DNA of 52,465 nt from Mesorhizobium sp. (GTDB taxonomy: Bacteria > Pseudomonadota > Alphaproteobacteria > Rhizobiales > Rhizobiaceae): the NCBI GenBank assembly GCA_022833215.1, contig JAIPUZ010000070.1, forward strand, positions 1 through 52,465, given 5' to 3'. Of this stretch, positions 39,103-47,363 are shown piece after piece. Numbering within the stretch: the first letter of the stretch is position 1; each line of letters opens with the position of its first letter. A program made the translations under genes and the position numbers. The notes under the pieces were generated by a model, which was not told the origin of the DNA, ran no database searches, and worked only from the letters and a program-made list of their open reading frames with translations.

Positions 39103-40602
39103 ATGTCAGGTTCCGTGCTCATAGTCGATGACGATCCGGTCCAGCGCAGGTTGCTGGAGGCGGCGGTCTCGAAATTCGGCCACCGGGCCGTGGTCACCGA
39201 TGGCGGGGAAGCCGGCCTCAGGGCCCTCGACGGGCAGGACGATATTTCGGTCGCCATACTGGATCTTGCGATGCCGGGCCTCGATGGCATCGGCGTGCTC
39301 AAGGCGATGCGCGAGCGCGACATACGTGTGCCGGTCATCGTGCAGACGGCGCAGGGCGGCATCGATACGGTGGTGCAGGCCATGCGCCACGGCGCCTTCG
39401 ACTTCGTGGTCAAGCCCGCTTCGCCGGAGCGTCTTCAGGCGGCCATTTCGGGGGCGCTGAAGGTCGGGGCGGCGGAAGGCCGGACCCGAAACGCCGTCAG
39501 GCGTGGCGATGGGGTGCTGACGTTCAGGGATCTGCTGACGCACAGTCCGGCCATGGATCGGGTCGTGCGGCTCGGCCAGAAGGCGGCCGCCTCGCGCATT
39601 CCGATCCTGATCGAGGGGGAATCCGGCGTCGGCAAGGAACTGGTTGCGCGCGCCATACAGGGCAGCAGCGACCGTCGCAAAAAGCCGTTCGTAACGGTCA
39701 ATTGCGGGGCTATCCCCGAAAATCTGGTCGAATCGATCCTGTTCGGTCATGAGAAAGGCGCCTTCACCGGCGCCATGGAAAAGCATGTCGGCAAGTTCGT
39801 GGAAGCGGACGGCGGCACGCTGTTTCTTGATGAAGTGGGCGACCTGCCGCCCGACGTGCAGGTGAAGCTGCTGCGCGCCGTGCAGGAAGGCGAGGTCGAC
39901 CCGGTTGGCGGACGCCAGACGGTGAAGGTCGACATCAGGCTGATCTCCGCCACGCATCGCGACCTGATCCAGCAGGTGAAGGAAGGGCGGTTTCGCGAGG
40001 ACCTGTTCTATCGCCTCAATGTGTTTCCGATCTACGTGCCGCCGCTGCGGGACCGGCGTGAGGACATTCCGCTGCTCGTGCGCCACTTCCTGCGCACCGT
40101 GGGCGTGGACAAGCCGCCACGCGGCATATCGGAGGAAGCTCTGGCGCTGCTTCAGGCTTACGACTGGCCCGGCAATATAAGGCAGCTCGAGAACGCGGTT
40201 TTCCGCGCCGCCGTGCTCTGTGAAGGGGACATGCTGACCGAAGCAGAGTTCCCGCAGATCAGGGCGCAGGTGGAAGGCGGGATCAGTCTCGACGATCGCG
40301 ACGGCGCCACCGCAGTGGCGGCGTCCGTTCTGGCGGCGGCGGCAGCGCGCCGCGAGCCGAAACCTCAGCCCGGCCTCGTTTCCATGCTGGACGAACGTGG
40401 CGAGGTGCGCGCACTCGCCTCCATCGAACTGGAAATGATTCGTTTCGCCATCGAGCATTATAACGGGCGCATGAGCGAGGTTGCGCGCCGGTTGGGCATC
40501 GGCCGCTCGACGCTTTATCGCAAGCTCAGGGAATACGGGATCGACCCGGACGCTGTCCGCAACGTCGCAGACACAGACGCCGCGAATTGTGGCGATGCGT
40601 GA
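39103..40602 (+). CDS. Sigma-54-dependent response regulator (NtrC family)
   Basis: A 499-residue activator. The receiver domain (residues 1-120) has acidic IVDDD and phosphoacceptor Asp54 in AILDLAMPGLDG. The sigma-54 AAA+ domain has Walker A GESGVGKE (172-179), GAFTGA (219-224) and Walker B LFLDEVGDL (240-248). A long Ala-rich linker (GATAVAASVLAAAAARREPKPQ) leads to a Fis-type helix-turn-helix, SEVARRLGIGRSTLYRKLREYGI. No histidine kinase gene is near, so the partner is encoded elsewhere. The gene is 149 bases from the divergent peptidase and lies upstream of the DUF882 gene. Target genes are unknown. Confidence 0.9.
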   Translation: MSGSVLIVDDDPVQRRLLEAAVSKFGHRAVVTDGGEAGLRALDGQDDISVAILDLAMPGLDGIGVLKAMRERDIRVPVIVQTAQGGIDTVVQAMRHGAFDFVVKPASPERLQAAISGALKVGAAEGRTRNAVRRGDGVLTFRDLLTHSPAMDRVVRLGQKAAASRIPILIEGESGVGKELVARAIQGSSDRRKKPFVTVNCGAIPENLVESILFGHEKGAFTGAMEKHVGKFVEADGGTLFLDEVGDLPPDVQVKLLRAVQEGEVDPVGGRQTVKVDIRLISATHRDLIQQVKEGRFREDLFYRLNVFPIYVPPLRDRREDIPLLVRHFLRTVGVDKPPRGISEEALALLQAYDWPGNIRQLENAVFRAAVLCEGDMLTEAEFPQIRAQVEGGISLDDRDGATAVAASVLAAAAARREPKPQPGLVSMLDERGEVRALASIELEMIRFAIEHYNGRMSEVARRLGIGRSTLYRKLREYGIDPDAVRNVADTDAANCGDA

Positions 40603-40621
40603 AATTTTCGATAAGGTTTTG

Positions 40622-40651
40622 TTAAATCTGATTAAACTTCTGATTAACCAT
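40622..40651 (+). promoter_or_regulatory. CtrA-like TTAA cluster upstream of DUF882 gene, site 1
   Basis: Three TTAA cores lie in 30 bases: TTAA at 40622, TTAA at 40632 and TTAACCAT at 40644-40651. TTAACCAT is the half-site form bound by CtrA in Rhizobiales. The spacings (6 and 8 bases) are close to, but not exactly, the TTAA-N7-TTAA consensus. Confidence 0.4.
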
Positions 40652-40722
40652 ACACAGCCTTGCACCTTTTCGGCCTTCGGACTGCCACGCTGTCACCGCA
40701 TTTGGGCTTCAATAAGCGATGA

Positions 40723-40730
40723 TTAACCAT
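40723..40730 (+). promoter_or_regulatory. CtrA-like TTAACCAT half-site upstream of DUF882 gene, site 2
   Basis: A second TTAACCAT occurs 79 bases after the first and about 85 bases before the proposed start of the DUF882 gene, followed by TTAGG and a GGTTAATCC at 40751-40759. Two copies of an 8-mer in 110 bases is unlikely by chance in this GC-rich DNA. Confidence 0.4.
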
Positions 40731-40812
40731 TAGGATTGATATTCGGATTTGGTTAATCCATATCCGTTTGCTCAAATCCGGGGACAAACGGCAGCCTGCA
40801 AGGCCTTTTGAT

Positions 40813-42633
40813 TTGAACAGAAGCGAACGGCACAAAAACGGTCGGCATCCCTGCGGCAGCATCACCAGATGGCTGGTGGCAGCGGCATGCGCTTTCGGTC
40901 TCTACACGGTTTCCGCCCCCGCCGCGCAGGCGGAGGTGAGGGCGCTCAAGCTCCATAACCTGCACACCAAGGAGAAGGCGGAGATCGTCTTCAAGCGCAA
41001 CGGCCGCTACGATCAGGCCGGGCTGAAAAAGCTGAACGTTTTCCTGCGCGACTGGCGTCGCAACGAGCCCACCAAGATGGACCCGCGGCTGCTCGACCTC
41101 GTGTGGGAAGCCTACCGGGCGACCGGTTCGCGCGAATATATCCACGTCGTCAGCGCCTATCGCTCGCCTGCGACCAACAACATGCTGCGCGGCCGCTCAA
41201 AGGGTGTCGCCCAGAAAAGCCAGCATATGCTCGGCAAGGCGATGGACTTCTTCATCCCGGGCGTGCCCTTGAAGAAGCTGCGCGACATCGGCCTCAAGAT
41301 GCAGGGCGGCGGCGTCGGCTACTATCCGACCTCGGGTTCGCCATTCGTCCATATGGATGTTGGCAATGTCCGCCACTGGCCGGGCATCAGCCGCAAGGAA
41401 CTGGCAAGCGTCTTCCCGAACGGCAAGACGCTGCATGTGCCGAGCGACGGCAAGCCGCTGCCCGGCTACGAGCAGGCTCTGGCCGCCTACAAGTCGCGCA
41501 GCGCGGCAGGTTCGCCTGCGATCGCTCTCGCCGGCCCCACCACTTCCGGTTCCGGCAAGTCCGGCAAGTCCGGCGGCCTGCTTGCGGCACTGTTCGGCGG
41601 CGGAGCCGACGAGGAAGAGGATAACGGCGTGGCCGTTGCCGCCGCTCCGGCCCCGAAGAAGCCCGTCGCCACGGCTGCCAGCAAACCGGCTGCCGGAACC
41701 CAGAACAATCTGCCGGGCATCGCCGTCATTTCGCCTGATCAGGCAAGGCGCGCGGAAGTCCCGGAGCTTGCTGAGGAACCGCAGGAGACCCCGGAGACGA
41801 TTATCGCAGCGCTTCCGGTGCGCAGCATTCCCGTGCCCGGCGCGGCACCGCGTCCCAAGGCGGATGTGGGCGTGCAGACGCCCGATACGGTTCCGTTCGG
41901 TGTGGCCGATGTCAGCCCGGTGCAGACCGCGGCGCTTCGCCCGACGCCTGAAGATGTGCCCTTCGCGCAGGCGAGTGGCGAGCCGGCACCTCAGGTGGCA
42001 TCCAGCGACGCTCCGGCGGCAGCGGTTCCGGTGCCGAGCTTCCGCCCGCAGATGGCGCCTGCGTCCGACAATGCATCGGCGCTGCTGGCACTGGCATCCG
42101 ACGACGCGGTCCCGACCGCCGACACGCTGGCGGTGGTGCCGAGCGCCCGTCCGGGTGACGAGGTCAAGGCCCTGCTGGAAGAAGCAGGCGACGAGGAATA
42201 TCAGATTGCGGCAATTCCCACTCCGCGTTCGGCCTTCGCCGATCCCACGGGTGTCGATGCCGCTCCTGCATCGCCGCGCGCCGCAGCCATCGGGAAACCG
42301 GCCGATCCGGCTGGCGCAATCGGCGGAAACGTAAAGACGACGCGCAAGTCGGCCCGTCCGACCGCCGAAGTTGCAAGGTCCGAACCGAAGGCCGTGGTCG
42401 TCTCGGCCGAGCCCGAGCGGGCGCGCTGGGCGCTCAACTCCGGCGACTATGTGGTGAAGGCATCCAACGCGGCCACCGCGCCGCGCTATGCCTACAATCT
42501 GGTCCGCACGGCACCGACCGAGGTCTATACCACCGGCTTCCAGGCCCGCAACGAAATGGCCAGGGCCAATCAGTTCACCGGCACTGCCGTGAACTTCCTG
42601 TCCGTCGCGCGCTTCGAGTCGAAGGTGAACTGA
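40813..42633 (+). CDS. DUF882/M15-like envelope protein with long C-terminal extension
   Basis: A protein of about 606 residues. After a signal peptide (ITRWLVAAACAFGLYTVSAPAAQA) comes a DUF882 domain of the M15/VanY-like peptidase fold. The zinc-type motifs are SAYRSPATNNMLRGRSKGVAQKSQHMLGKAMDFFIPG and HMDVGNVRHW. About 330 residues of Ala/Pro-rich, probably disordered sequence follow. The C-terminal 70 residues (RWALNSGDYVVKASNAATAPRYAYNLVRT...) look ordered. I start at TTG 40813, preceded by AAGG; TTG at 40768 is possible. Role: probable peptidoglycan endo- or carboxypeptidase, unproven. Confidence 0.75.
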   Translation: MNRSERHKNGRHPCGSITRWLVAAACAFGLYTVSAPAAQAEVRALKLHNLHTKEKAEIVFKRNGRYDQAGLKKLNVFLRDWRRNEPTKMDPRLLDLVWEAYRATGSREYIHVVSAYRSPATNNMLRGRSKGVAQKSQHMLGKAMDFFIPGVPLKKLRDIGLKMQGGGVGYYPTSGSPFVHMDVGNVRHWPGISRKELASVFPNGKTLHVPSDGKPLPGYEQALAAYKSRSAAGSPAIALAGPTTSGSGKSGKSGGLLAALFGGGADEEEDNGVAVAAAPAPKKPVATAASKPAAGTQNNLPGIAVISPDQARRAEVPELAEEPQETPETIIAALPVRSIPVPGAAPRPKADVGVQTPDTVPFGVADVSPVQTAALRPTPEDVPFAQASGEPAPQVASSDAPAAAVPVPSFRPQMAPASDNASALLALASDDAVPTADTLAVVPSARPGDEVKALLEEAGDEEYQIAAIPTPRSAFADPTGVDAAPASPRAAAIGKPADPAGAIGGNVKTTRKSARPTAEVARSEPKAVVVSAEPERARWALNSGDYVVKASNAATAPRYAYNLVRTAPTEVYTTGFQARNEMARANQFTGTAVNFLSVARFESKVN

Positions 42634-42678
42634 GGTCTCGGAGCGGATCCGCCTGAGGCCGACGACAAAGCCGAGCTG

Positions 42679-42708
42679 AAAAGCGCCTGTCATGCAGGCG
42701 CTTTTTTT
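42679..42708. terminator. Rho-independent terminator between DUF882 and KDPG aldolase genes
   Basis: AGCGCCTG-TCATG-CAGGCGCT followed by seven T. On the opposite strand the stem is preceded by AAAA, so it may also serve the convergent aldolase gene. Confidence 0.9.
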
Positions 42709-42718
42709 GTTCTTGTCT

Positions 42719-43363
42719 TCAGGCCGGCTTGCGCAGCCTGGCCGCCGCGCGGGCCAGATCCTCGATCCGGTTCCATTCGCCGTTGACGACGAGATCGTCC
42801 GGCGCCACCCATGAGCCGCCGACGCAGAACACATTCGGCAGGCTGAGATAGCTGGCTGCGTTGGTAACGCTGACGCCGCCGGTGGGGCAGAATTTCACGT
42901 CGGCGATCGGGGAGGCGAGTGCCTTGAGGAAGGCTGCGCCGCCGGCCTGCTCGGCGGGGAAGAACTTCAGGAAGGTCAGGCCGGCCTGTCTGGCGGCCAT
43001 GATCTCGCCCGGTGTGATCGCCCCCGGCAGAAACGGGACATCGCTGTCGGCAGAGGCTTTCAGAAGCTCCTTGGTGATGCCTGGGCTGACGATGAAACGC
43101 GAGCCGGCCTGAGCCGCGGCATCGTATTGCGCCGGGTCGAGGATGGTACCAGCGCCGACGACGGCTTCCTCGACCTCATTCGCCACGCGCCTGATGGCTT
43201 CGAGAGCGTCCGAGGTCCGCAGCGTGATCTCGATGGCCTTCAGGCCACCCCGCGCAAGCGCACGGGCGAGCGGCACTGCCTGCTTCGCATCGGCGATCCT
43301 CAGCACCGGGATCACCGGCTGGCCGGCGAGCAGGGAAACCAGTTTTTCGGACTTGTTCGACAT
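42719..43363 (-). CDS. eda: KDPG/KHG aldolase (2-dehydro-3-deoxyphosphogluconate aldolase)
   Basis: A 214-residue class I aldolase that splits KDPG into pyruvate and glyceraldehyde-3-phosphate in the Entner-Doudoroff route. The Schiff-base lysine is Lys133 in TFLKFFPAEQAGG, with Glu45 and Arg49 in AIEITLRTSDAL. GAGTILDPAQYDAA, SRFIVSPGITKE and CPTGGV are family blocks. The start at 43363 (MSNKSEKL) is preceded by GAAAGA; seven upstream in-frame codons are discarded. No edd or zwf gene is adjacent. Confidence 0.92.
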   Translation of the reverse strand: MSNKSEKLVSLLAGQPVIPVLRIADAKQAVPLARALARGGLKAIEITLRTSDALEAIRRVANEVEEAVVGAGTILDPAQYDAAAQAGSRFIVSPGITKELLKASADSDVPFLPGAITPGEIMAARQAGLTFLKFFPAEQAGGAAFLKALASPIADVKFCPTGGVSVTNAASYLSLPNVFCVGGSWVAPDDLVVNGEWNRIEDLARAAARLRKPA

Positions 43364-43434
43364 GGCAATCTTTCGACAATGCAAATTTCAACCGATTTAA
43401 CATGGGCTGGATTGCAAGTCCATGAAGCCTGTAA

Positions 43435-44313
43435 TCAGGTCATGCCCAGAATGCGGGAGAGGCCGCTCTTCACGGCGCTCCACCAGCGCGACACCGGTCC
43501 GGAAACGGTTTCGGTCAGCGCGGCACGGGTTTTCGCGCCGACGATTCCGTCGGCCGCCAAGCCCTTGTCCTTCTGGAAACGGCGCACGGCTTCCCGTGTT
43601 GCAGGACCGAATTGTCCGTCCACCTGAAGCGGATAGCCCAGCCGAACGAGGCGGTTCTGGATCTCCGCAACCGCCTCGCCCTTCGAGCCCAGCCGCAGCA
43701 GCGGGCCGGTTCCGGCAGGTTGCTTCGCGCCGGACGCCCGGCGGGCATAGGCGGCAGCCAGTTTCTTGTCGTAGGCGTTCTTCGCGTAGCCGGGGCCATT
43801 GTAGCCGCGCGCGAAAGCCTGCCAGTCGTGTGAGTTGAGCGCTTTGATCAGCCCGGCCTTGTCGATATAGCGCACCATCAGCCTGATCTGGCCGCCGGCG
43901 CCTGACCGGGCTTCGGCCACGAGGGCCTGGACGTTGGCGAAGCCGAGCCACAGCCAGTGTGCGCCCATGACCTGGCCGACGCCCCACGAGGTCGATTCAT
44001 AGGCCGCCCTTGCATCGATTTGCGTGGCTTTACCCAGCAGGGCCCAGCGTCCAGCCTGTGTGGACGGGTTGGCGACCGCCCCAGCCGCCGGCGCGGCAAG
44101 GCCGAGTTCGCGGGCGCGTGCCTGCTTGCTGCCTGTCAGGCGGCGATCGAAATAATGCCCCTCGAAGCGGATGAGCGGTTCGTTGCGCCCATTCACGACG
44201 GCAAACAGGCGACCGCCGCTTTCAACCTCCATGACGGCAAGCAGGGCGGCCGGCTCGATCCCGGCCAGCGCTGCCGCGGCATTCGCTTCTGTGATGACGG
44301 CATCGTTGAACAT
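43435..44313 (-). CDS. N-acetylmuramidase-domain protein with peptidoglycan-binding domain
   Basis: A 292-residue protein with an N-terminal muramidase-type domain (DUF3380, PF11860) and a PG_binding_1 repeat around residues 225-275 ([40 protein letters not shown]). The opening [15 protein letters not shown] contains the likely catalytic Glu; RFEGHYF and [12 protein letters not shown] are further family blocks. There is no signal peptide. Such proteins occur both in phages and as chromosomal hydrolases in rhizobia; no phage genes surround it. Start at 44313 is favoured by AGAGG; ATGs at 44382 and 44433 exist. Confidence 0.78.
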   Translation of the reverse strand: MFNDAVITEANAAAALAGIEPAALLAVMEVESGGRLFAVVNGRNEPLIRFEGHYFDRRLTGSKQARARELGLAAPAAGAVANPSTQAGRWALLGKATQIDARAAYESTSWGVGQVMGAHWLWLGFANVQALVAEARSGAGGQIRLMVRYIDKAGLIKALNSHDWQAFARGYNGPGYAKNAYDKKLAAAYARRASGAKQPAGTGPLLRLGSKGEAVAEIQNRLVRLGYPLQVDGQFGPATREAVRRFQKDKGLAADGIVGAKTRAALTETVSGPVSRWWSAVKSGLSRILGMT

Positions 44314-44505
44314 CGGCCCGACCTCTTTGCTGAAAACACCTTTTGGCAGGGGAAGTTTCGGCCTGATTTTCAGGATGGGCATAAATCTCTTGCCGCGACA
44401 GAACCTACGGGGCTTCAACCAGCGGAAACGCATGGCTTTTCCGCATTGATGCCGTTGCGTGCCGGCATCTTGAATCCACGGCCGGGAAGCGTTACGCCCG
44501 GCATC

Positions 44506-45435
44506 ATGAACGACGAAACCATCGCCCCAGCGCCTTTCCGCGTCGCCGCTCTCTACCGCTTCTGCCGGCTGGAACGGTTCGGGGAGTTGCGCGCGCCGCT
44601 TGCCGCCTTCTGCTGCGGGCGGGGCATCAGGGGCACCCTGCTTCTGGCGCGCGAAGGCATCAACGGAACGGTTGCCGGCACCGAAGCGGCGATTGCCGAA
44701 CTGGTCGCCTGGCTCACGTCACAGCCGGAGCTGACCGGCCTCGAGGTCAAATACAGCCATGCGGCCGAAATGCCGTTCCACCGCATGAAGGTTCGCCTGA
44801 AACGCGAAATCGTGACCATGGGGGTCGATGGCATCGATCCGCAAACGAGCGTCGGCACCTATGTCGCTCCATCCGAATGGAACGAGCTGATCTCCGATCC
44901 GGACACGATCGTCATCGACACGCGCAACGACTATGAGGTGGCGCTTGGCACGTTCAGGGGCGCGGTCGATCCGCGTACGGCGACATTTCGCGAGTTTCCG
45001 GAATGGGTGGAGGAACACAAGACGGAACTGGAGAATCGCAAGATCGCCATGTTCTGCACCGGCGGCATTCGCTGCGAGAAGGCGACCGCCTTCATGAAGT
45101 CGCTCGGCTTCGACGATGTGTTCCATCTCAAGGGCGGCATCCTGAAATATCTGGAAGACGTTCCGGCCGATGAAAGCCTGTGGGAAGGGGAATGCTTCGT
45201 CTTCGACGAGCGCGTTTCCGTGACGCACGGGCTGGAGGAAGGCGAGGCGGAACTGTGCCGAGCCTGCCGGCATCCGCTGACGCCGGCCGAGCGCGCCTCG
45301 CCGAAATTCAGTCCCGGTATCTCATGCGACTACTGCCATGACAGCCGCTCCGAAGAAGACCGGGCGCGCTATGCAGAGCGCCAGCGCCAGGTCGAACTGG
45401 CGGCGAGGCGGGGCAGGGAGCACATCGGAAGCTGA
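44506..45435 (+). CDS. trhO: tRNA uridine(34) hydroxylase, rhodanese family
   Basis: A 309-residue protein of the TrhO/YceA (UPF0176) family that hydroxylates U34 of certain tRNAs as the first step of cmo5U/mo5U formation. An N-terminal ferredoxin-like UPF0176 domain ([41 protein letters not shown]) precedes a rhodanese domain whose active Cys is Cys184 in [14 protein letters not shown]. The C-terminus has a CRACRHPL...CDYCH cysteine pair set that may bind zinc. Open frame upstream of the ATG at 44506 is not coding in character. Confidence 0.92.
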   Translation: MNDETIAPAPFRVAALYRFCRLERFGELRAPLAAFCCGRGIRGTLLLAREGINGTVAGTEAAIAELVAWLTSQPELTGLEVKYSHAAEMPFHRMKVRLKREIVTMGVDGIDPQTSVGTYVAPSEWNELISDPDTIVIDTRNDYEVALGTFRGAVDPRTATFREFPEWVEEHKTELENRKIAMFCTGGIRCEKATAFMKSLGFDDVFHLKGGILKYLEDVPADESLWEGECFVFDERVSVTHGLEEGEAELCRACRHPLTPAERASPKFSPGISCDYCHDSRSEEDRARYAERQRQVELAARRGREHIGS

Positions 45436-45456
45436 TCCGTTTTTTGTTCGGCTTGC

Positions 45457-45479
45457 ATGACCCGCGTCATTGTAATGAC
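45457..45479. promoter_or_regulatory. Candidate operator with three ATGAC/GTCAT half-sites
   Basis: ATGAC-CCGC-GTCAT and GTCATT-GT-AATGAC overlap by sharing the central GTCAT, giving three alternating half-sites in 23 bases between trhO and the TerB-family gene. The second unit is a perfect six-base-arm repeat. The regulator is unknown. Confidence 0.45.
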
Positions 45480-45598
45480 ATGGTCGCCGCCCTACCTGTC
45501 CCCGACAGGAAACCGCCGTCCGGGATGAGGGCGTTCACGCAATTCCGAACGGAAACCGGGTTTCCAGCTGTCCTGAAGTTGCCCCAGCGGAGGTGCCA

Positions 45599-46333
45599 AT
45601 GTTCGATCCCAAGAAACTTCTCGACGACCTTCTCGGCTCGCAAGTGCCCGGAACCACCGGCACCGTGCGCGACAAGGCCGGGCAGGCCGTGCAGATGGCC
45701 AGGGACAATCCGCTCGCGGCCGGTGCGATTGCAGCGGTTCTTCTGGGCACCGAGCCGGGCCGCAAGGTAGGCGGCGCGGCGCTCAAGCTGGGTGGTCTGG
45801 CCGCAATCGGCGGGCTCGCCTACAAAGCCTATCAGAATTACCAGAACGGCAGGCAGCCGGCTGAACCCGCACAGGCCGACGAACAGGTTCTGCTGCCTCC
45901 GCCCGAGGATACCGAATTCCATCCCTCGCAGGCCCCGCAGGGCGAGGCTGAGTTCGCGCTGACGCTGGTGCGCGCCATGATCGCGGCCGCCAGGGCCGAT
46001 GGCCGGATCGACGACGACGAGAAGCGGCGCATCGGAGAGAAGCTCAGCCTGTCGGGGCTGGATGCCGAGGCCGAAAGTTTCCTCAAGGCCGAACTGGAAT
46101 CTCCGCCCGACCTCGACACGCTGGTGGCGGCCGCCAGAACCGAAGCGCAGAAGGTGGAGCTTTACACCGCCTCGCGTCTGGCCATCGATGCCGACACGCG
46201 CGCGGAACGCGGCTATCTCGACCTGCTGGCCGGGCGCCTCGGTCTGGCGGACCAGCTTGTCGATCACATCGAGGCGACGGTCACGTCGTCCGGCGCCCTG
46301 CAGCCGGCACCGGTCCCTGGCTCGCCCTGGTGA
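45599..46333 (+). CDS. DUF533/TerB-family protein
   Basis: A 244-residue protein. Residues 1-85 contain a glycine-rich hydrophobic segment (AAGAIAAVLLGTEPGRKVGGAALKLGGLAAIGGLAYKAY), then an acidic linker. An all-helical TerB-like domain follows from about residue 115 (FALTLVRAMIAAARADGRIDDDEKRRIGEKL), with an acidic metal-binding pattern (ADGRIDDDE). The YebE/DUF533 architecture fits an inner-membrane-associated protein. Function is unknown; tellurite resistance is only the name of the fold. GGAGG lies five bases before the ATG. An sRNA-like element follows. Confidence 0.83.
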   Translation: MFDPKKLLDDLLGSQVPGTTGTVRDKAGQAVQMARDNPLAAGAIAAVLLGTEPGRKVGGAALKLGGLAAIGGLAYKAYQNYQNGRQPAEPAQADEQVLLPPPEDTEFHPSQAPQGEAEFALTLVRAMIAAARADGRIDDDEKRRIGEKLSLSGLDAEAESFLKAELESPPDLDTLVAAARTEAQKVELYTASRLAIDADTRAERGYLDLLAGRLGLADQLVDHIEATVTSSGALQPAPVPGSPW

Positions 46334-46344
46334 CGTCGTAGCCG

Positions 46345-46359
46345 TTAAGGGATTGTTAA
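46345..46359 (+). promoter_or_regulatory. TTAA-N7-TTAA motif before sRNA candidate (CtrA-like)
   Basis: TTAA-GGGATTG-TTAA is an exact copy of the CtrA consensus TTAA-N7-TTAA. It ends about 15 bases before the proposed 5' end of the sRNA, where it would cover the promoter. Confidence 0.45.
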
Positions 46360-46373
46360 CCCTGCAGGAGCAG

Positions 46374-46452
46374 GATTGCACTCAGGCGAAGTGCCTTCCT
46401 CCTCCCGGGCGCTGTACGCAAATTGGGGCGGTCGCGAATGACCGCCCTTTTT
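46374..46452 (+). ncRNA. Candidate MmgR/suhB (alpha-r8)-type small RNA
   Basis: A short RNA of about 79 bases is predicted. Stem-loop 1 is GCACT-CAGGCGA-AGTGC (46378-46394). A single-stranded TTCCTCCTCCC anti-Shine-Dalgarno stretch follows (46396-46406). A strong terminator stem GGGCGGTC-GCGAAT-GACCGCCC with TTTTT ends it (46426-46452). This order of hairpin, CCUCCUCCC motif and intrinsic terminator is what I recall of the rhizobial MmgR family (Rfam suhB). In Sinorhizobium MmgR limits polyhydroxybutyrate granule formation. The 5' end is estimated. Confidence 0.68.
46426..46452 (+). terminator. Rho-independent terminator of the sRNA candidate
   Basis: An 8-bp GC-rich stem (GGGCGGTC/GACCGCCC), a GCGAAT loop and a TTTTT tail. 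It may also end transcripts from the TerB-family gene. Confidence 0.9.
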
Positions 46453-46510
46453 GTATGCTTGCCTTGACCTTCGGCATTTGCGATCCCTCTGCCAGTCTGG
46501 AGGAACAAGC

Positions 46511-47266
46511 ATGACAATTAAGGGAACGGCCGTCGTCACCGGCGCAGGCTCCGGCATCGGCAAGAGCGTGGCGCAGGCTTTGTTGCGCGATGGCTGGAAC
46601 ACGGTGTTCTGTGGTCGCCGCAAGGAACCGCTGGACGCAGCCATACGTGAAGTCGCGGGCATCGAGGCCAAGGGTCTCGCGATTTCCTGCGATGTGACCG
46701 TACCCGAACAGGTCGGGGACCTCTTCGTTGTCGCGGTCGAAGCCTTCGGTCGGATCGATCTCCTGTTCAACAATGCCGGGATGGGCTGCAAGGCTGCTCC
46801 CATCGACGAAATTCCGGTCGAAAGCTGGAACGAGGTGGTGGGTGTCAATCTCACGGGCTCCTTCCTGTGCGCCCGTGCCGCCTTCGGGGCCATGCGACGG
46901 CAAAGCCCGATGGGCGGCCGCATCATCAACAACGGATCGATCTCGGCTCACGCGCCGCGGCCGGGTTCCGCGCCCTACACCACCACCAAGCACGCCATCA
47001 CCGGACTGACCAGAACGCTGGCGCTGGACGGGCGGCCCTTCGACATTGCGTGCGGCCAGATCGATATCGGCAACGCCCTGACGGAAATGGCAGCGCCCAT
47101 GGCGGCCGGCATCCCGCAGGCGGACGGCGGCATTGCCGTCGAGGCGGTGATGGATGTCGAGCGGGTAGCAGAGGCGGTCGTCTACATGGCCGGTTTGCCG
47201 CTCGACGCCAATGTGCTGTTCATGACAGTGATGGCGACGAAGATGCCATTCGTGGGCAGGGGGTAG
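46511..47266 (+). CDS. Short-chain dehydrogenase/reductase
   Basis: A 251-residue NAD(P)-dependent oxidoreductase of the classical SDR type. The cofactor motif is TGAGSGIG (residues 10-17), followed by NNAGMG near 88. The catalytic set is Ser143 (NNGSISAH), Tyr156 and Lys160 (PYTTTKHA). Start at 46511 is supported by GGAGG. Substrate is unknown; sequence features alone do not separate sugar, steroid-like or ketone substrates. It lies downstream of the sRNA terminator and 97 bases before a GNAT gene. Confidence 0.9.
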   Translation: MTIKGTAVVTGAGSGIGKSVAQALLRDGWNTVFCGRRKEPLDAAIREVAGIEAKGLAISCDVTVPEQVGDLFVVAVEAFGRIDLLFNNAGMGCKAAPIDEIPVESWNEVVGVNLTGSFLCARAAFGAMRRQSPMGGRIINNGSISAHAPRPGSAPYTTTKHAITGLTRTLALDGRPFDIACGQIDIGNALTEMAAPMAAGIPQADGGIAVEAVMDVERVAEAVVYMAGLPLDANVLFMTVMATKMPFVGRG

Positions 47267-47363
47267 GTCCCGCTCTCCTGGGACATTTCTCACGTCCCCG
47301 CTGGTTCTTTCGCGCTGGCCGCTTTCCTGTGAGCCTTGTACGGTGAACAGGCAAGGAGACACC

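Noticed and set aside
43435-44313. Prophage endolysin remnant
   Set aside because: The muramidase domain also occurs in phages, but no phage structural, holin or integrase genes are nearby and the neighbours are core genes.
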